NCBI GenBank assembly: GCA_031399165.1
Contig: JANNOO010000006.1
Coordinates: 1 to 64,000, forward strand
DNA from: JAKFWI01 sp031399165
GTDB taxonomy: Bacteria; Pseudomonadota; Alphaproteobacteria; Caulobacterales; Aquidulcibacteraceae
DNA length: 64,000 bases
Direction of reading: 5' to 3'
Position numbers and translations under genes: made by a program. Below, piece after piece: positions 48,615-56,542 of this stretch (its first letter is position 1; each line of letters opens with the position of its first letter). The notes below the pieces were generated by a model. It ran no database searches. It was given only the letters and a program-made list of their open reading frames with translations, and was not told the DNA's origin.

Positions 48615-48868
48615 GCGACCTGCGCGCTCATCCGCACGTGGAATTTGACATTGCCCGGCACGCTGAAGTGCTGACCGGCCGTATAAGCCGTCCATTCGCC
48701 GCCGGGCAGTTTCGCCTCGATCGTTCCGGCGATGATGTCCACGCGCTCTGGCGCGCCTGTGCCGAATTCGTATTCGCCCGGCTCCATCACGCCCAGAGTC
48801 GCCTCGCCGCGCTCGTGGGTGAACCCAAGGCTCTGCACGGCGCCGCCGAAATAGGAATGGTGCTTCAT
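48593..48868 (-). CDS. ppnP: Pyrimidine/purine nucleoside phosphorylase PpnP
   Basis: A 91-residue cupin-fold protein of the PpnP/YaiE (DUF1255) family. It reads KHHSYFGGAVQSLGFTHERGEATLGVMEPGEYEFGTGAPERVDIIAGTIEAKLPG, then YTAGQHFSVPGNVKFHVRMSAQVAYACWFG, all family-typical. The E. coli member splits nucleosides with inorganic phosphate. Start chosen at the ATG at 48868 (MKHHSYFGG), 7 codons after an earlier in-frame codon. It follows pstA by 52 bases on the same strand and is presumably co-transcribed with the phosphate transport genes, a fitting link for a phosphorolytic enzyme. Confidence 0.88.
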   Translation of the reverse strand: MKHHSYFGGAVQSLGFTHERGEATLGVMEPGEYEFGTGAPERVDIIAGTIEAKLPGGEWTAYTAGQHFSVPGNVKFHVRMSAQVAYACWFG

Positions 48869-48920
48869 CCGCCCTGCTTGTGGCGCCACATCGCAACGGA
48901 CAATACCAAAGTTCCCAATC

Positions 48921-50054
48921 TTACCAGCGGATGCGCCGCCGCAACCGATATCGAAGATAGATCACCGCTCCGTTCATGAGCAGGGTGACCAGCAAAAGGA
49001 TCGCGCCGGCCGCCGCCGCGTTTTCCCGGAACGCGTCTTCCGGCCTGGAGGTCCAGTTAAACACCTGGATCGGCAGAACCGTGAACGCCTCGTCCAGCCA
49101 GTTCCAGGGCAGCCAACTCTGCGCAGCGTCCGCCAGTGAGGCGGTTGTCTCCACCTGCGAACCGGCAGGCGCTTCAACCGCCTGTCCGGGCGCCGCCTCC
49201 AAAACCTTTCCCGACGGGGTTTGAATCGCGCCGCCGCGTGGCAACGTGACCGCCGCCGTCTCGGAGGGATCAATTGCGACGCCATACTGGTCTACGCTGC
49301 CCACTGTGTAGTGCAACGGATCGCCCGGGACCTTGACCGGCAGATAAGCGACAAAGGTCAGGCCGCCGATCAATATCAGCGGCGCCGCCTCGCCCAAGGC
49401 GCGCGATAGGCCAATAATTACGCCCGTCGCTACGCCAGGAAGCGCGTATGGCAAGACGTGATCGCGTGTCGCCTGCCATTTTGTGGCGCCGAGCGCGATC
49501 GCGGCCTGGCGCATTTCTGCCGGAACGCCCCTGACCGCCTCACGCGTCGCTGCGATCATGACAGGCAGGATCAGCAGCGCCAATGTGAGTCCAGCGGCCA
49601 GCACCGTTTCGCCCATTTGAAGACCCTGAACGAACAGCCCGAGCGCCAGGAGGCCAAACAGGATCGAGGGAACGCTTGCGAGGTTGTTCACGCCGATCTC
49701 GATCACGCTCGTGACCCAATGGCGCGGCGCATATTCTTCCAGGTACAGGCCAGCCATGACTCCAAGCGGAACTGAAATCATCGCGGTCGTTATAATGACC
49801 AGCAGAGAGCCGACCCAAGCGGCGAGAATTCCGGCCTTCGCCGGGTCCGAAGCCGGAAAGCTGAAAAGAAAATCCAGGGTCAGCCGGCTTCCGCCGTCGC
49901 TCAATAATTGCTGCACCAGAAGAACTAGTGTGAGGACGCCAATGAGCACGGCGGAGATGCCAAGCATCGCGACGCCCGCATCCTTCAGCCGCCGTATGCG
50001 CAGTCCCAACCCATTGGCCGAGAAATCTCGCGCCGCATTCGCTCCGTCCATCAA
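48921..50054 (-). CDS. pstA: Phosphate ABC transporter permease PstA
   Basis: A 377-residue permease with six membrane helices. The cytoplasmic loop AIALGATKWQATRDHVLPYALPGVATGVIIGLSRALGEAAPLI is the typical binding-protein-dependent permease EAA motif that contacts the ATPase. It is about 80-100 residues longer than a standard PstA because of an insertion at residues 239-320 (PVKVPGDPLHYTVGSVDQYGVAIDPSETAAVTLPRGGAIQTPSGKVLEAAPGQAVEAPAGSQVETTASLADAAQSWLP), probably a periplasmic loop before the last helix. It overlaps pstC by 4 bases (ATGA). No pstB follows; ppnP does. Confidence 0.9.
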   Translation of the reverse strand: MMDGANAARDFSANGLGLRIRRLKDAGVAMLGISAVLIGVLTLVLLVQQLLSDGGSRLTLDFLFSFPASDPAKAGILAAWVGSLLVIITTAMISVPLGVMAGLYLEEYAPRHWVTSVIEIGVNNLASVPSILFGLLALGLFVQGLQMGETVLAAGLTLALLILPVMIAATREAVRGVPAEMRQAAIALGATKWQATRDHVLPYALPGVATGVIIGLSRALGEAAPLILIGGLTFVAYLPVKVPGDPLHYTVGSVDQYGVAIDPSETAAVTLPRGGAIQTPSGKVLEAAPGQAVEAPAGSQVETTASLADAAQSWLPWNWLDEAFTVLPIQVFNWTSRPEDAFRENAAAAGAILLLVTLLMNGAVIYLRYRLRRRIRW

Positions 50055-50962
50055 TAGGCCTCCCGGAACCGGCGCTGTGCGGCGAATGCGATGAGATTGA
50101 AGACAAGCGTAACCAACAGCAGGGCGAGGCCGGCCGCAAAGATGCTTTGATATTCTAATGATCCAAACGGCAGATCCCCCAGCGCCACCTGCGCAATGAA
50201 CGCGGTCACGGTGGCGCCCTGCTGCGTCGGGCTTGTAACGATCTGCGGCTGTTGACCTCCGGCGATGACCACAATCATCGTTTCGCCCACCGCCCGAGAC
50301 ATACTTAAAATCAGTGCCCCCGCGATACCGGAAGCGGCGGCAGGCACCACAGTCCGCATAGCGGTCTCCAGCCGCGTCGCGCCGAGTGCATATGAGCCGT
50401 CCCGCAAGATCGACGGTACCGCGCGCAGCGCATCCTCCGACAATGAAGCAACGTAGGGCACGATCATCAGCCCCATCACGATGCCCGCCGAAAGCAAATT
50501 GAACCCTGGCAGACCGGGGATCAGGCCTTGGAGCAATGGGGTGACAAACAGCAGCGCGAAATAGCCATAGACGACGGTCGGCACGCCAGCGAGCAGTTCC
50601 AGGATTGGCTTGAGTATCTCACGCTCGCGCGCACCGGCGTATTCGGAGAGGTAGATTGCGCACAACAAACCCAACGGCGCCGCGACGCACATCGCCACCA
50701 GGGTCGACATGAAGGTCCCGCTCAGTAGAGGCAAGATACCGTAATGCGCGTCCTCGAACAGCGGCGTCCAGCGCGTGTCCGTAAGAAATTCGACGATCGA
50801 TACCTGTCTAAAAAATTGCAGCGATTCCGACAGGATGACGAGCAGGATGCCGACGATGATCGCAATTGAAAGCGCCGCGGCAAGGAAGAGCAGCAAGACG
50901 ATCGCGTTGTCGCCCCAGCGCACTTTTCGTCGCGTGATGCCTCTTTCCACCATCGCCCCCAT
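50051..50962 (-). CDS. pstC: Phosphate ABC transporter permease PstC
   Basis: A 303-residue inner-membrane permease. Six helices and the EAA loop LRAVPSILRDGSYALGATRLETAMRTVVPAAASGIAGALILSMSRAVGETMIVVIAGGQQP are present; the FPTVVYGYFAL segment (here AGVPTVVYGYFALLFVTPLL) is typical of PstC. It works with PstA as the two halves of the channel. Its end overlaps pstA by four bases. It starts 70 bases after pstS. Confidence 0.92.
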   Translation of the reverse strand: MGAMVERGITRRKVRWGDNAIVLLLFLAAALSIAIIVGILLVILSESLQFFRQVSIVEFLTDTRWTPLFEDAHYGILPLLSGTFMSTLVAMCVAAPLGLLCAIYLSEYAGAREREILKPILELLAGVPTVVYGYFALLFVTPLLQGLIPGLPGFNLLSAGIVMGLMIVPYVASLSEDALRAVPSILRDGSYALGATRLETAMRTVVPAAASGIAGALILSMSRAVGETMIVVIAGGQQPQIVTSPTQQGATVTAFIAQVALGDLPFGSLEYQSIFAAGLALLLVTLVFNLIAFAAQRRFREAY

Positions 50963-51031
50963 TGTTCCAAGCTTGGAATCGCTCGCCCGCGTCTCGTATT
51001 TCTGCCGCCTTCTCCGCGCCGGCGGGTCGTT

Positions 51032-52060
51032 CTACGGACCTGTCGAAGGCGGCGCGCTCTGAACCAGCGGCCTTGACAGCACTTCCTCGATACTGCCGCC
51101 CACATCCTGCTCGCCGCCGAACGCCGTACCCGCCTGACGCGCGCTCGCCCGCTCAGCCAATTTCCGATATGCTTCCGCTGGAAGCGGAATGTAGCCGACT
51201 TGCAGCGCGAGACGCTCAGTGTTCGTCATCATGTATGAGACGAATTGTTGCACCATCGGGCGCCGGAGAGCTTCAACGCTTACGTACACGAACAGGGGGC
51301 GCGATAGCGGGTACTTCCCGCTCGCGATCGTTTCCTCTGTCGGCGCAACCGGCCCCGCGCCAGCGTCTATGGAGAGCGCCTTCAAGCGTTCCGCGTGCTC
51401 GCGGAAGTAGGCTACGCCGAAATAACCCATCGCGCCGGCGTTGTTTATTACGCCCTGCACAGTGACGTTGTCATCCTCCGTCGGCGTGTAGTCCGTCCGC
51501 GAGGACTTCGCCTTACCGACCACAGCCTCTGTGAAAAAATCGAATGTGCCGGAAGCGGTGCCCGCGCCAAACAATTGGAGCGCGCCATCGCGCCACGCCG
51601 GATTGACGTGCCGCCAGTTCGTGATCTTGCCCTCCGCGGACGGCTCCCAGATTTTCTTCAGCTCTGCCATGGTGATCGTGCTGAGCGGATTCTGAAGATT
51701 GACGACGACGGTGAGGCCATCAAACGCGATCGGCAGCTCAACGAAACCGATGCCCGCGGCCTGGCAGGCTTCAATTTCGGATGTCAGAATTGGACGCGAA
51801 GCGCCTTGTACCTCGGTCTCGCCGCGGCAGAACCGGCGAAAACCGCCTCCCGTTCCCGATTCGCCAACTGTGACCCGCACGCGGCCGCGATTATCGAGCA
51901 TGAAGGCTTCCGCAACCGACTCGGTCAGCGGGAAAACCGTAGAAGACCCATCCACACGAATGGCGGGCGCGCTAGTCTGGGTGGTCTGGCTGCTCTGACC
52001 GCAAGACGTGATAAACAAGGCGCCAGTGACGAGGGCGACCGCACAGAGCCCATTTAACAT
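51032..52060 (-). CDS. pstS: Phosphate-binding lipoprotein PstS
   Basis: The 342-residue phosphate-binding component. Numbering from the ATG at 52060, the signal MLNGLCAVALVTGALFITSC ends in a lipobox with Cys20. The ligand-binding region shows VDGSSTVFPLTESVAEAF and VGESGTGGGFRRFCRGETEVQGASRP, the phosphate-binding loops, and GAGTASGTFDFFTEAV. The frame reaches a GTG at 52144, but that lies within the PHO box, so the ATG is preferred. Its 28-residue upstream extension would start inside the promoter. It heads pstS-pstC-pstA-ppnP. Confidence 0.9.
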   Translation of the reverse strand: MLNGLCAVALVTGALFITSCGQSSQTTQTSAPAIRVDGSSTVFPLTESVAEAFMLDNRGRVRVTVGESGTGGGFRRFCRGETEVQGASRPILTSEIEACQAAGIGFVELPIAFDGLTVVVNLQNPLSTITMAELKKIWEPSAEGKITNWRHVNPAWRDGALQLFGAGTASGTFDFFTEAVVGKAKSSRTDYTPTEDDNVTVQGVINNAGAMGYFGVAYFREHAERLKALSIDAGAGPVAPTEETIASGKYPLSRPLFVYVSVEALRRPMVQQFVSYMMTNTERLALQVGYIPLPAEAYRKLAERASARQAGTAFGGEQDVGGSIEEVLSRPLVQSAPPSTGP

Positions 52061-52132
52061 GAGGTTTACTACCGCCTTCGTGTTGCTGACCCGCGCAACA
52101 CCATTGCGGCGTCTTAAACAACCCGAGAAACG

Positions 52133-52165
52133 TTTTTGCGACACTTATACGACAATTATGAGACA
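52133..52165 (-). promoter_or_regulatory. PHO box of pstS, three direct repeats
   Basis: On the minus strand three contiguous 11-base repeats read TGTCTCATAAT, TGTCGTATAAG and TGTCGCAAAAA, matching the PhoB consensus of TGTCA-type repeats every 11 bases. The box ends 73 bases before the pstS ATG. It implies PhoB-dependent induction under phosphate limitation. Confidence 0.8.
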
Positions 52166-52206
52166 GGCGACGCACGGGCTCTGAGGCCAAAGTCGGGGGC
52201 AAGAGC

Positions 52207-52668
52207 TTGCCAGTTATAGTTCTCGCTTCCTGCGTGCTAGCGGTCTTTCTGGCGGCAATATCGGTTGTCGATATCCGAAGCCAGCGCATACCGGACTGGC
52301 TAAATCTTGCGCTCGGCGTGGCAGGCATAGCGAGCGTCGCGATGCTGCATTTGCCTTGGGCAGATGCAGCCATAGGGGCGGTAGCCGGCTATGCGTCACT
52401 CGCTCTGATTGCGGCTCTTTACAGGCGTGCACGCGGCGTTGACGGTCTGGGTCTAGGCGACGCAAAGCTGCTGGCGGCGGCCGGCGTCTGGATCGGTTGG
52501 CGGTTATTGCCGTTCGCCGTGCTCTTCGCCGCCGCAGCTGGACTGACCTACGTTGCCGTCCTGCGTCTGGCCGGCAAACAGATCGCGCGCACCGATGCCC
52601 TGGCTTTCGGACCGTTTCTATGCGCGGGCGTATTTATCGCCTGGCTGGCGCGCTTCGCCCTGTTTTAG
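52207..52668 (+). CDS. Prepilin peptidase (A24 family), probably GspO for the type II system
   Basis: A 153-residue membrane aspartate protease. Catalytic aspartates are Asp22 (ISVVDIRSQRIPD) and Asp85 (GLGLGDAKLLA). About five hydrophobic segments. It lacks the cytoplasmic zinc/methylation domain of GspO/PilD, so it is the short archaeal/CpaA-like form. Start TTG at 52207 with GGGGG 8 bases upstream; no better start is in frame. It sits divergent from pstS and converges with the end of the type II secretion operon (4-base overlap). The pseudopilins GspG-K are the natural substrates, since CpaA serves the Tad pilins. Confidence 0.85.
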   Translation: MPVIVLASCVLAVFLAAISVVDIRSQRIPDWLNLALGVAGIASVAMLHLPWADAAIGAVAGYASLALIAALYRRARGVDGLGLGDAKLLAAAGVWIGWRLLPFAVLFAAAAGLTYVAVLRLAGKQIARTDALAFGPFLCAGVFIAWLARFALF

Positions 52669-53156
52669 GGCGGGCAGGCCACGAGACCGCTGATCGGCAC
52701 GATCGTTTCCCAGCCCTTCTTGTCTTTGATGCGCATCGAGCCCTGCTTCACCATCGCGCCATCGGACAGCTTCTTGCTCGTATCGAACGTTACGTCCAAG
52801 CCGAGCGTGATTGACCCATTCGAAAATGTTTGACGCTCGAAATGACCGTGACTCAACTGACCGCCAAACGCCGTGCGCAAGAGTTGCCTCTCGCGGCCCT
52901 CGACATTGATGACCGCTTCGACGGGATTGGTGAAAACCGCAAGTACGAGAACCGGGTTCTGCGTGCCTTTTGCCCAAAGGAAAATGCCGCATCGGCCTGG
53001 AGCCAGCTGCTGGGGCGCAATCGCTTCCAGCCGCAAATCCCCAGCGACTATGCTCGATTGCGCCGCGCCCGAACCTTGGCCGCTGGCAGCCGTGGCGAGG
53101 CACGAAACCGAAGCGGCGAGCGCGAGCGCACGCGCGGTCCTTAGAATGGAAACCAT
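52665..53156 (-). CDS. Exported protein of unknown function at the end of the gsp operon
   Basis: A 163-residue protein with a clear signal peptide (residues 1-26, SILRTARALALAASVSCLATAASGQ). I do not recognise the family. The mature part is beta-rich (LRLEAIAPQQLAPGRCGIFLWAKGTQNPVLVLAVFTNPVEAVINVEGRERQLLRT) and ends in GWETIVPISGLVACPP with a terminal cysteine that could pair with Cys in GRCGIFLW. It overlaps gspN by 16 bases and is the last gene of the type II secretion operon, so it may be an accessory or a substrate of that system (inference). It converges with the prepilin peptidase gene. Confidence 0.65.
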   Translation of the reverse strand: MVSILRTARALALAASVSCLATAASGQGSGAAQSSIVAGDLRLEAIAPQQLAPGRCGIFLWAKGTQNPVLVLAVFTNPVEAVINVEGRERQLLRTAFGGQLSHGHFERQTFSNGSITLGLDVTFDTSKKLSDGAMVKQGSMRIKDKKGWETIVPISGLVACPP

Positions 53157-53875
53157 CGAAGCTCTCCGCTCCTGACCATGGCCGATTGCGCCTGGTCATG
53201 GCTAAATCCTGCAGCCGCGAGACCGATCATGGCGTCCTTACTAACGTCTTTCGCGCTCAACCGCCACTCTCCGGAGCCGTCCGCCTTCAACCGCAAGACG
53301 GCGGCTACTTCCCCACCGTCTGCGGCGAGTCCCCGCATAGGCAGTTCAATATCCGGGCCGTTACAAGAAGGCTCGCCTGATAGTTGCGGCCCAGCAAAGC
53401 CCAGCGCGGCGCCCGCCTTGCGCAAAACTTCCGTGCTCACTTTACCGAGGGCGGCTGCGCAGGCTCCGTTCTTAAAGCCGAGCCGCAGATCCTCGATGCG
53501 AGTTTCACCCGCGAAGCGCGTTTTGCCAAACATTAGAGACTCGGCGCGCAGCGAGCCGATCCTGGCCTCCTTGTCGCCACCGAGGCCCACCGTCACCGCG
53601 CCATCACCCGCTACCGGGCCAGTCGCGCGAAACAGCACGGTGAGTTTGCCAAGCAGCAGATCGACCGCCGCCACGCGCCAGTCCAGCGCATCGATCGAAT
53701 ATCCGCCGAGGCGGGCGGCGTTCACACGACCGGACCAGATCGTGCCTTCTATGCTTGCATAGTTGAAGCGCTCCCCGTCGCGCGCGGGCGCCAACAGCGC
53801 CGCCGGCGCCAAGGCGATAGCGAAAGCGGCGAAGGCGATCAGGAAGAAAACAACGTGCCATATCCTGAGCGTCAT
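53141..53875 (-). CDS. gspN: Type II secretion system protein N
   Basis: A 244-residue GspN. An N-terminal membrane helix (IWHVVFFLIAFAAFAIALAPAALL) precedes a periplasmic beta-rich domain with the family core EGTIWSGRVNAARLGGYSIDALDWRVAAVDLLLGKLTVLF. GspN is an accessory of the type II machinery, present only in some operons. Its start overlaps gspM by 4 bases. Confidence 0.85.
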   Translation of the reverse strand: MTLRIWHVVFFLIAFAAFAIALAPAALLAPARDGERFNYASIEGTIWSGRVNAARLGGYSIDALDWRVAAVDLLLGKLTVLFRATGPVAGDGAVTVGLGGDKEARIGSLRAESLMFGKTRFAGETRIEDLRLGFKNGACAAALGKVSTEVLRKAGAALGFAGPQLSGEPSCNGPDIELPMRGLAADGGEVAAVLRLKADGSGEWRLSAKDVSKDAMIGLAAAGFSHDQAQSAMVRSGELRWFPF

Positions 53876-54345
53876 GGGCTATCGGCGACCTCAAATTCCG
53901 CATTGACCTGATCGCTGTCACCGACACGGACGACCGCGCTCGATTGGACAAGTCCACCGCGCCGGCTGATCGCCTCGACCCAGCGGTATACCGCGCTTGA
54001 CTCCGCTGGCTCAAACGCCACGCGCACCCGATCGGCGCCGGCGTTTTCCAGACGCAGTATCGCAAGACCGCCCGCCTCCGCGCTCGCAAGTATCCGTTCG
54101 CGGATCGCCTGGTCAGTACCGGCAAACCCCTCTGGCTGGTTCTTGCGAAGCTCGGCCAAACGCGCGACTTGGCTCTGTACGCGTTCTGCGCCGCGCAGCT
54201 CGGAGGCGGAGTCTTCGCGGAACTTCGCCGCCATCAGATAGCACCATACAGGTAGCAAAATCGCAAAGACCAGCACTGCAGCGGCCTGGACTATCGTCCG
54301 TTCACGTCGCGTTCGAGCACGCCAAAATGTTTCCAGCGTCATCAA
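53872..54345 (-). CDS. gspM: Type II secretion system protein M
   Basis: A 157-residue inner-membrane protein with a cytoplasmic N-terminus (TLETFWRARTRRERTIVQAAAVLVFAILLPVWCYLMAAKF) and a ferredoxin-like periplasmic domain (ILRLENAGADRVRVAFEPAESSAVYRWVEAISRRGGLVQSSAVVRVGDSDQVNAEFEV). GspM binds GspL in the assembly platform. Overlaps gspL and gspN. Confidence 0.88.
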   Translation of the reverse strand: MMTLETFWRARTRRERTIVQAAAVLVFAILLPVWCYLMAAKFREDSASELRGAERVQSQVARLAELRKNQPEGFAGTDQAIRERILASAEAGGLAILRLENAGADRVRVAFEPAESSAVYRWVEAISRRGGLVQSSAVVRVGDSDQVNAEFEVADSP

Positions 54346-55553
54346 ACCGGCGCCTCGACGTTCAATTCGGACGCGTAACGGCCTTCCCGCGGCGGCAAGT
54401 CGCGCACATCGACCTTCACTCCCTGTGCGCGCATGGCTGAGGCGACGCTCTCCAACGCGGCGCGATCCGGTGCGGAAACCTGTACCCGGACCATGCGGCC
54501 AGGCATTTGATGGCGCACTTCGTCAATGCGCGCGAGAGGTTGCTGGCGCAGTGCCGCGACCAAAGGAACCGCGGCGGACAGCAAAGGATGGCGGGCCGAT
54601 TGCTCGAACCTGTTCAGGAGCGCCGTTGCCTGCGCTCCAAGATTGACGATGCGCGTATCCTTCGGCGCCATCGCAAGAAAATCGCGCTGTGCGGAGGTGC
54701 GAATGCGGTCGGCGGCCTGCCGGTCGCGGATGCCGTCGACAACCAGCGCGCCGACCTGCAGCAGCACGGCCGCAGCCGCCAACACCGCGGCTAGGCGCCA
54801 AACCTTGAGCGGTTGGCGCGAACGCGCGGCGTTGGCAAATTCGCCCTGACGCAAATTCGGTGAAAAGGCGGGCGGCTCAGCCGCGGCGGCGGCGAGTGTT
54901 TTCGGAACGTCAGCCGGCGGCGCCAACTCCAGATTCGCGCCGATCTGCCCGAGCGCAGCGCTCCATGCGGCAAGGTCTCCGCCACAAAGCACGATCCGGT
55001 TCGCAGAAGCTCGCACATCGGCAAACCACCTGACGAGCACCGACGCGGCCAGCGCCGGTTCGATCGAAAACCCGCCCGCTCCACCACCAGCGACGATCAC
55101 GCGCGCCGGCGTTTCAACGATCGCGATTTCGTTTTCGGCCACCGGCCAGATCGCACAATCGAGCACGACGGCGGCCGGATCGGCGCCTGACGCGCGGCAA
55201 TGATCTAGCCAGGCGCGCAGACGCGAAGCCGAGATGGCCGCCACAAGCCTGTCACCCTCGGCAGTCTGCGACGCGCCGATCGCGTAGTGCGTGTCCGCCT
55301 CGTCAGCGAGTGTGCCTTCGAACTGAAACGCAGCCGCTGCGCGCGCCTGCGCTTCAGTCCGCGCGGGCAACGTTATGCGCTTCAGTTGCGCTTCGACGCC
55401 GGAGAGCACCAGCACGGCGTGCGACGCGCCCGGCAAGCGAGCGCCAATCTCACACACGCCCTCTTCCGATATGTCTCCGCGAGAATCGACCAGCGCCCAC
55501 GCAAGCGCGCTGCCCGGCCCGTCGCCGCCAAAAATAACGAGCGACGCACTCAC
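54342..55553 (-). CDS. gspL: Type II secretion system protein L
   Basis: A 403-residue bitopic protein. The cytoplasmic actin-like domain (SASLVIFGGDGPGSALAWALVDSRGDISEEGVCEIGARLPG and later regions to about residue 245) binds the GspE ATPase. A membrane helix near residue 255 (VWRLAAVLAAAAVLLQVGALVV) leads to a periplasmic ferredoxin-like domain ending LPPREGRYASELNVEAPV. Sequence conservation of GspL is always low; the assignment rests on architecture and operon position. Confidence 0.85.
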   Translation of the reverse strand: MSASLVIFGGDGPGSALAWALVDSRGDISEEGVCEIGARLPGASHAVLVLSGVEAQLKRITLPARTEAQARAAAAFQFEGTLADEADTHYAIGASQTAEGDRLVAAISASRLRAWLDHCRASGADPAAVVLDCAIWPVAENEIAIVETPARVIVAGGGAGGFSIEPALAASVLVRWFADVRASANRIVLCGGDLAAWSAALGQIGANLELAPPADVPKTLAAAAAEPPAFSPNLRQGEFANAARSRQPLKVWRLAAVLAAAAVLLQVGALVVDGIRDRQAADRIRTSAQRDFLAMAPKDTRIVNLGAQATALLNRFEQSARHPLLSAAVPLVAALRQQPLARIDEVRHQMPGRMVRVQVSAPDRAALESVASAMRAQGVKVDVRDLPPREGRYASELNVEAPV

Positions 55554-56542
55554 AACAGCGTCTCTGCTGCGCCTGCGCCAAAGATGCGCCGCACCACCAC
55601 ACCGGCCCCGCCACTCTGCATACTGATAAGCGCGGCTTCGGATTCCCGGCCCTCGTCGCGGAAGATTTCTGCAGTCATTACAAAATACGCAGATTCCATC
55701 GTAAAGCTGGCGCGTCGCACGTCATTCATCTCCAGGCTCGCCAGAAAGGAATGGGAAAAGAATGCGTCCAGATCAGGCCAGCCCCCTCGTGGACGGTCAC
55801 GGATGATCTGTTCTGCCTTCTCTACGGTTAGATCGGGCAGCACCGTCGCCAGCAATGGCGCTTGCTCTACGCGTAGCGTGTTCGGATTGAGAAGGTTTGC
55901 CGCTGCTGCCGGACGAACGCAGACCACATTGGCGATGCGCGCCATGATCTCTTCATTGAAGCCCTGCACACGGCGCAACTCGCTGACATCTGCCATAAGC
56001 GTGTTGGCAGGCTGGTATTGCGCGCCATTGGCATAGGAGCCCTGCTCCAGCCCGCCGGGCGAAGGCGCTGAGTCTGCGTCGATCCAGTCCGCGAGCGTAG
56101 CGCCAAGGCCCGCGCGGTCGGAGCGAACCCCTAGAAGATCAAGCAGACGCGCAAACTGCATGATTCCAGCCGCGCTTGGCGCGGAGCCTGCCCCGTCTGA
56201 TTGCTGCACCACGCTATTGAGGTTGAAGCAATTGTTGCCGTCGTACAGCGTTATACGCATCGTTCCATCATCAAGCGGAAACGTAAAGGCGCGCGCTTGC
56301 CAATCGGACTGGTCGATCGGGCGGGCATTGTCGCGCCGCTGCACATCTGCGAGGCGGGATGCGGCGAAGGCCTCAGCGCCGATGAGATACCAACGCGTCT
56401 GGTCCATCCGCGTCTGATTGATTGTTCGCCGCGTGCTCATATCCGCTGCATCGACAGCCACGATCGCAAGCGCCGACATGATCGACACCATTGTCAAAAC
56501 CGTGATCAGAGCGGCGCCGCGGTCGCGTACAGGTTTGTTCAC
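55550..56542 (-). CDS. gspK: Type II secretion minor pseudopilin GspK
   Basis: A 330-residue minor pseudopilin that caps the pseudopilus tip. The N-terminus is RDRGAALITVLTMVSIMSALAIVAV, with cleavage after Gly; it lacks Glu5, as GspK normally does. The large globular domain contains DDGTMRITLYDGNNCFNLNSVVQQ with acidic and Asn residues of the calcium site, LGATLADWIDADSAPSPGGLEQGSY, the LPDLTVEKAEQIIRDRPRGGWPDLDAFF block, and LEMNDVRRASFTMESAYFVMTAEI. Overlaps both neighbours by 4 bases. Confidence 0.92.
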   Translation of the reverse strand: MNKPVRDRGAALITVLTMVSIMSALAIVAVDAADMSTRRTINQTRMDQTRWYLIGAEAFAASRLADVQRRDNARPIDQSDWQARAFTFPLDDGTMRITLYDGNNCFNLNSVVQQSDGAGSAPSAAGIMQFARLLDLLGVRSDRAGLGATLADWIDADSAPSPGGLEQGSYANGAQYQPANTLMADVSELRRVQGFNEEIMARIANVVCVRPAAAANLLNPNTLRVEQAPLLATVLPDLTVEKAEQIIRDRPRGGWPDLDAFFSHSFLASLEMNDVRRASFTMESAYFVMTAEIFRDEGRESEAALISMQSGGAGVVVRRIFGAGAAETLL

